Source of the DNA: Cyprinodon diabolis
Taxonomy: Eukaryota; Chordata; Actinopteri; Cyprinodontiformes; Cyprinodontidae
Assembly: GCA_030533445.1 (NCBI GenBank)
Contig: CM060078.1
Coordinates: 20,422,591-20,486,590 of the forward strand
DNA: 64,000 nucleotides
Reading direction: 5' to 3'
Every line of letters begins with the position of its first letter. Position 1 is the stretch's first letter. Of the stretch, positions 62,657-64,000 are shown piece after piece. Made by a program: the position numbers and the translations under genes. The notes beneath the pieces were generated by a model, which was not told the DNA's origin, did not search any database, and saw only the letters and a list, made by a program, of their open reading frames with translations.

Positions 62657-64000
62657 CAAATGTGGTTGTACTTTGCAGATACTCAAAACAACACTGATCA
62701 GTAGCTTTAGGTATTGTGTGATGTCACCAAATGCACATGCACTAAGAGGTGTGTTTCTAGAAGTTTTTTTTTCCATCCTGGTTTAATCGCGACTTGCATC
62801 ACGATACCACAACAAGTAGATAAAATGAGCATGACATGCTGTTCTGTAAATGACAAAACACGCTAAAAATGAGAATGATTGATTCTTACATTTATGTTGC
62901 TTCAGGCTCTTTGAGCTATATTCTAGGAAAAACACAACATCTATCAGAGGGATATTGATTCCCTGAGGGAAACATGACGTTCTGTCTTTTTTTTTTTTTT
63001 GTTACCCCACTTGCATCTTTCCCTGTTTAGCAAATGTACCCTCTCAAAATACTTCAAACCTTTTTGAACCTTAATTTTGTTGCACGCATCTCACCAACCT
63101 CATGTGCTTGAACATATTTAAACATACTCCATGTCCTTGGATTTGTTTACCACATGATGACAACCTGACTTTGAAGCATGCATGCCTTCTGGAGTGGGAT
63201 AGAGTGGAGCGGCTTAAATCCTCAACACGAGCTAATAAACATATGGAGTGCATATGAATTTTTAAAGCTTTCCATTTCTTGAAATAAAGTTCCTAAATAC
63301 AATTTATGAGTATATTCTGTGTTTTGTATTCATGATGAAAGGTTTTCCTGCAGACCAGGGTTAGAGACTAAGGTAAAGAGACAGAATTAGGACAAAGAGG
63401 TGGAATGAGAATCTGAAACTGAAAAAACAAAAACAAGAGCAGCATTTGGCAGAAAGCCTATTATTGGAGGCGAAAATCTTGGTGCTGGCTCCCCTGATGG
63501 CAAAAAGGATCTCTCCCAGAGCTGGACAGGCATCATTTGGCTCGGCTTTTGTGGTGTTTGCGGCGGAGAGCCTGTCAAACAAGCACAGTAAATAGGCGGC
63601 AAGGTAAATAAAGCAATCTGATTTAGAGACAACTCAGTATCTCTCTCAGTCCCTTTATCATCAGAATTGCTGCAAAAATGTAGTTTCAGTTCAGGCAAAT
63701 ACATACTTTCCATCTCACTGAGTATCAAACATACTTCGGATTGCGAACATGTATAAAATAAGGAGTGCAGTACATGACATTCTGCTTGTTAGGAGCATTT
63801 GAGCCTCTCATCCCCTGCAGCTTTTGACATACAGACCCTATTACAGCATGTAAATGACCCCCCACTGAGGGATCCAGAGGCATGGTGTGACAAACATCCT
63901 CACATTTGCAGAGGGGAGGTTGTGTGTGAATCGTGTGTCATTTACCTGTGCCGGTTGAAGACTTGTGATGTCAGGAATTGGGCAGGTGTCATGTCACTTT
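62657..64000. other. Intergenic to window end
   Basis: No gene supported. A T14-type run lies near 62987-63000. A minus-strand donor-like 'cacag|gtaaatg' lies near 63940-63950, without supporting coding sequence. Confidence 0.3.

Noticed and set aside
63930..64000. Possible minus-strand exon with donor 'cacag|gtaaatg'
   Set aside because: Only a few dozen bases to the window edge and no recognisable peptide; motif too common.

Overview
This is vertebrate, almost certainly teleost fish, nuclear DNA. It is AT-rich, with long introns, GT-AG splicing, no operons and many interspersed repeats of types I recognise from fish genomes. The one gene I can support is the 3' part of pdzrn4 (PDZ domain-containing RING finger protein 4, also called LNX4), on the + strand. 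Eight coding exons between 10660 and 25533 give 796 residues plus a stop. They cover the end of PDZ1, the linker, a complete PDZ2, an acidic coiled coil, a long low-complexity region and the conserved basic C-terminal block ending in SVTTV. The RING, the TRAF-type zinc fingers and the start of PDZ1 must lie upstream of position 1. A 3' UTR of about 1.07 kb ends at a canonical AATAAA (26576-26581).

Layout. 1-10659 is an upstream intron with a Tc1/mariner-type TIR element and a small palindromic MITE. 10660-25533 holds the eight exons and seven introns. The 6.9-kb intron carries a nested pair of MITEs, a solo LTR with intact target-site duplication, and two other TIR elements. 25534 to about 26605 is the 3' UTR. 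From there to 64000 the sequence is intergenic, with no convincing coding gene. It holds repeats, several of them nested: an LTR inside a TIR element (about 27.0-27.5 kb), a MITE inside a LINE fragment (33.7-34.5 kb), a hAT MITE with a perfect 8-bp duplication (35.26-35.44 kb), a solo LTR inside an antisense LINE endonuclease fragment (35.6-37.4 kb), further LTR-like copies (31.5, 38.1, 38.7, 43.6, 54.3-55.7 and 62.2 kb), microsatellites, a C24 run and a purine-rich tract.

I see no CRISPR, no structural RNA gene, and no novel multi-gene system. The notable items are insertion histories that can be read base by base (target-site duplications), a duplicated LTR end that carries its own flank, and degenerate repeats whose layout resembles a hammerhead ribozyme core. 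Repeat family names are from recall; termini and duplications were read directly from the sequence.
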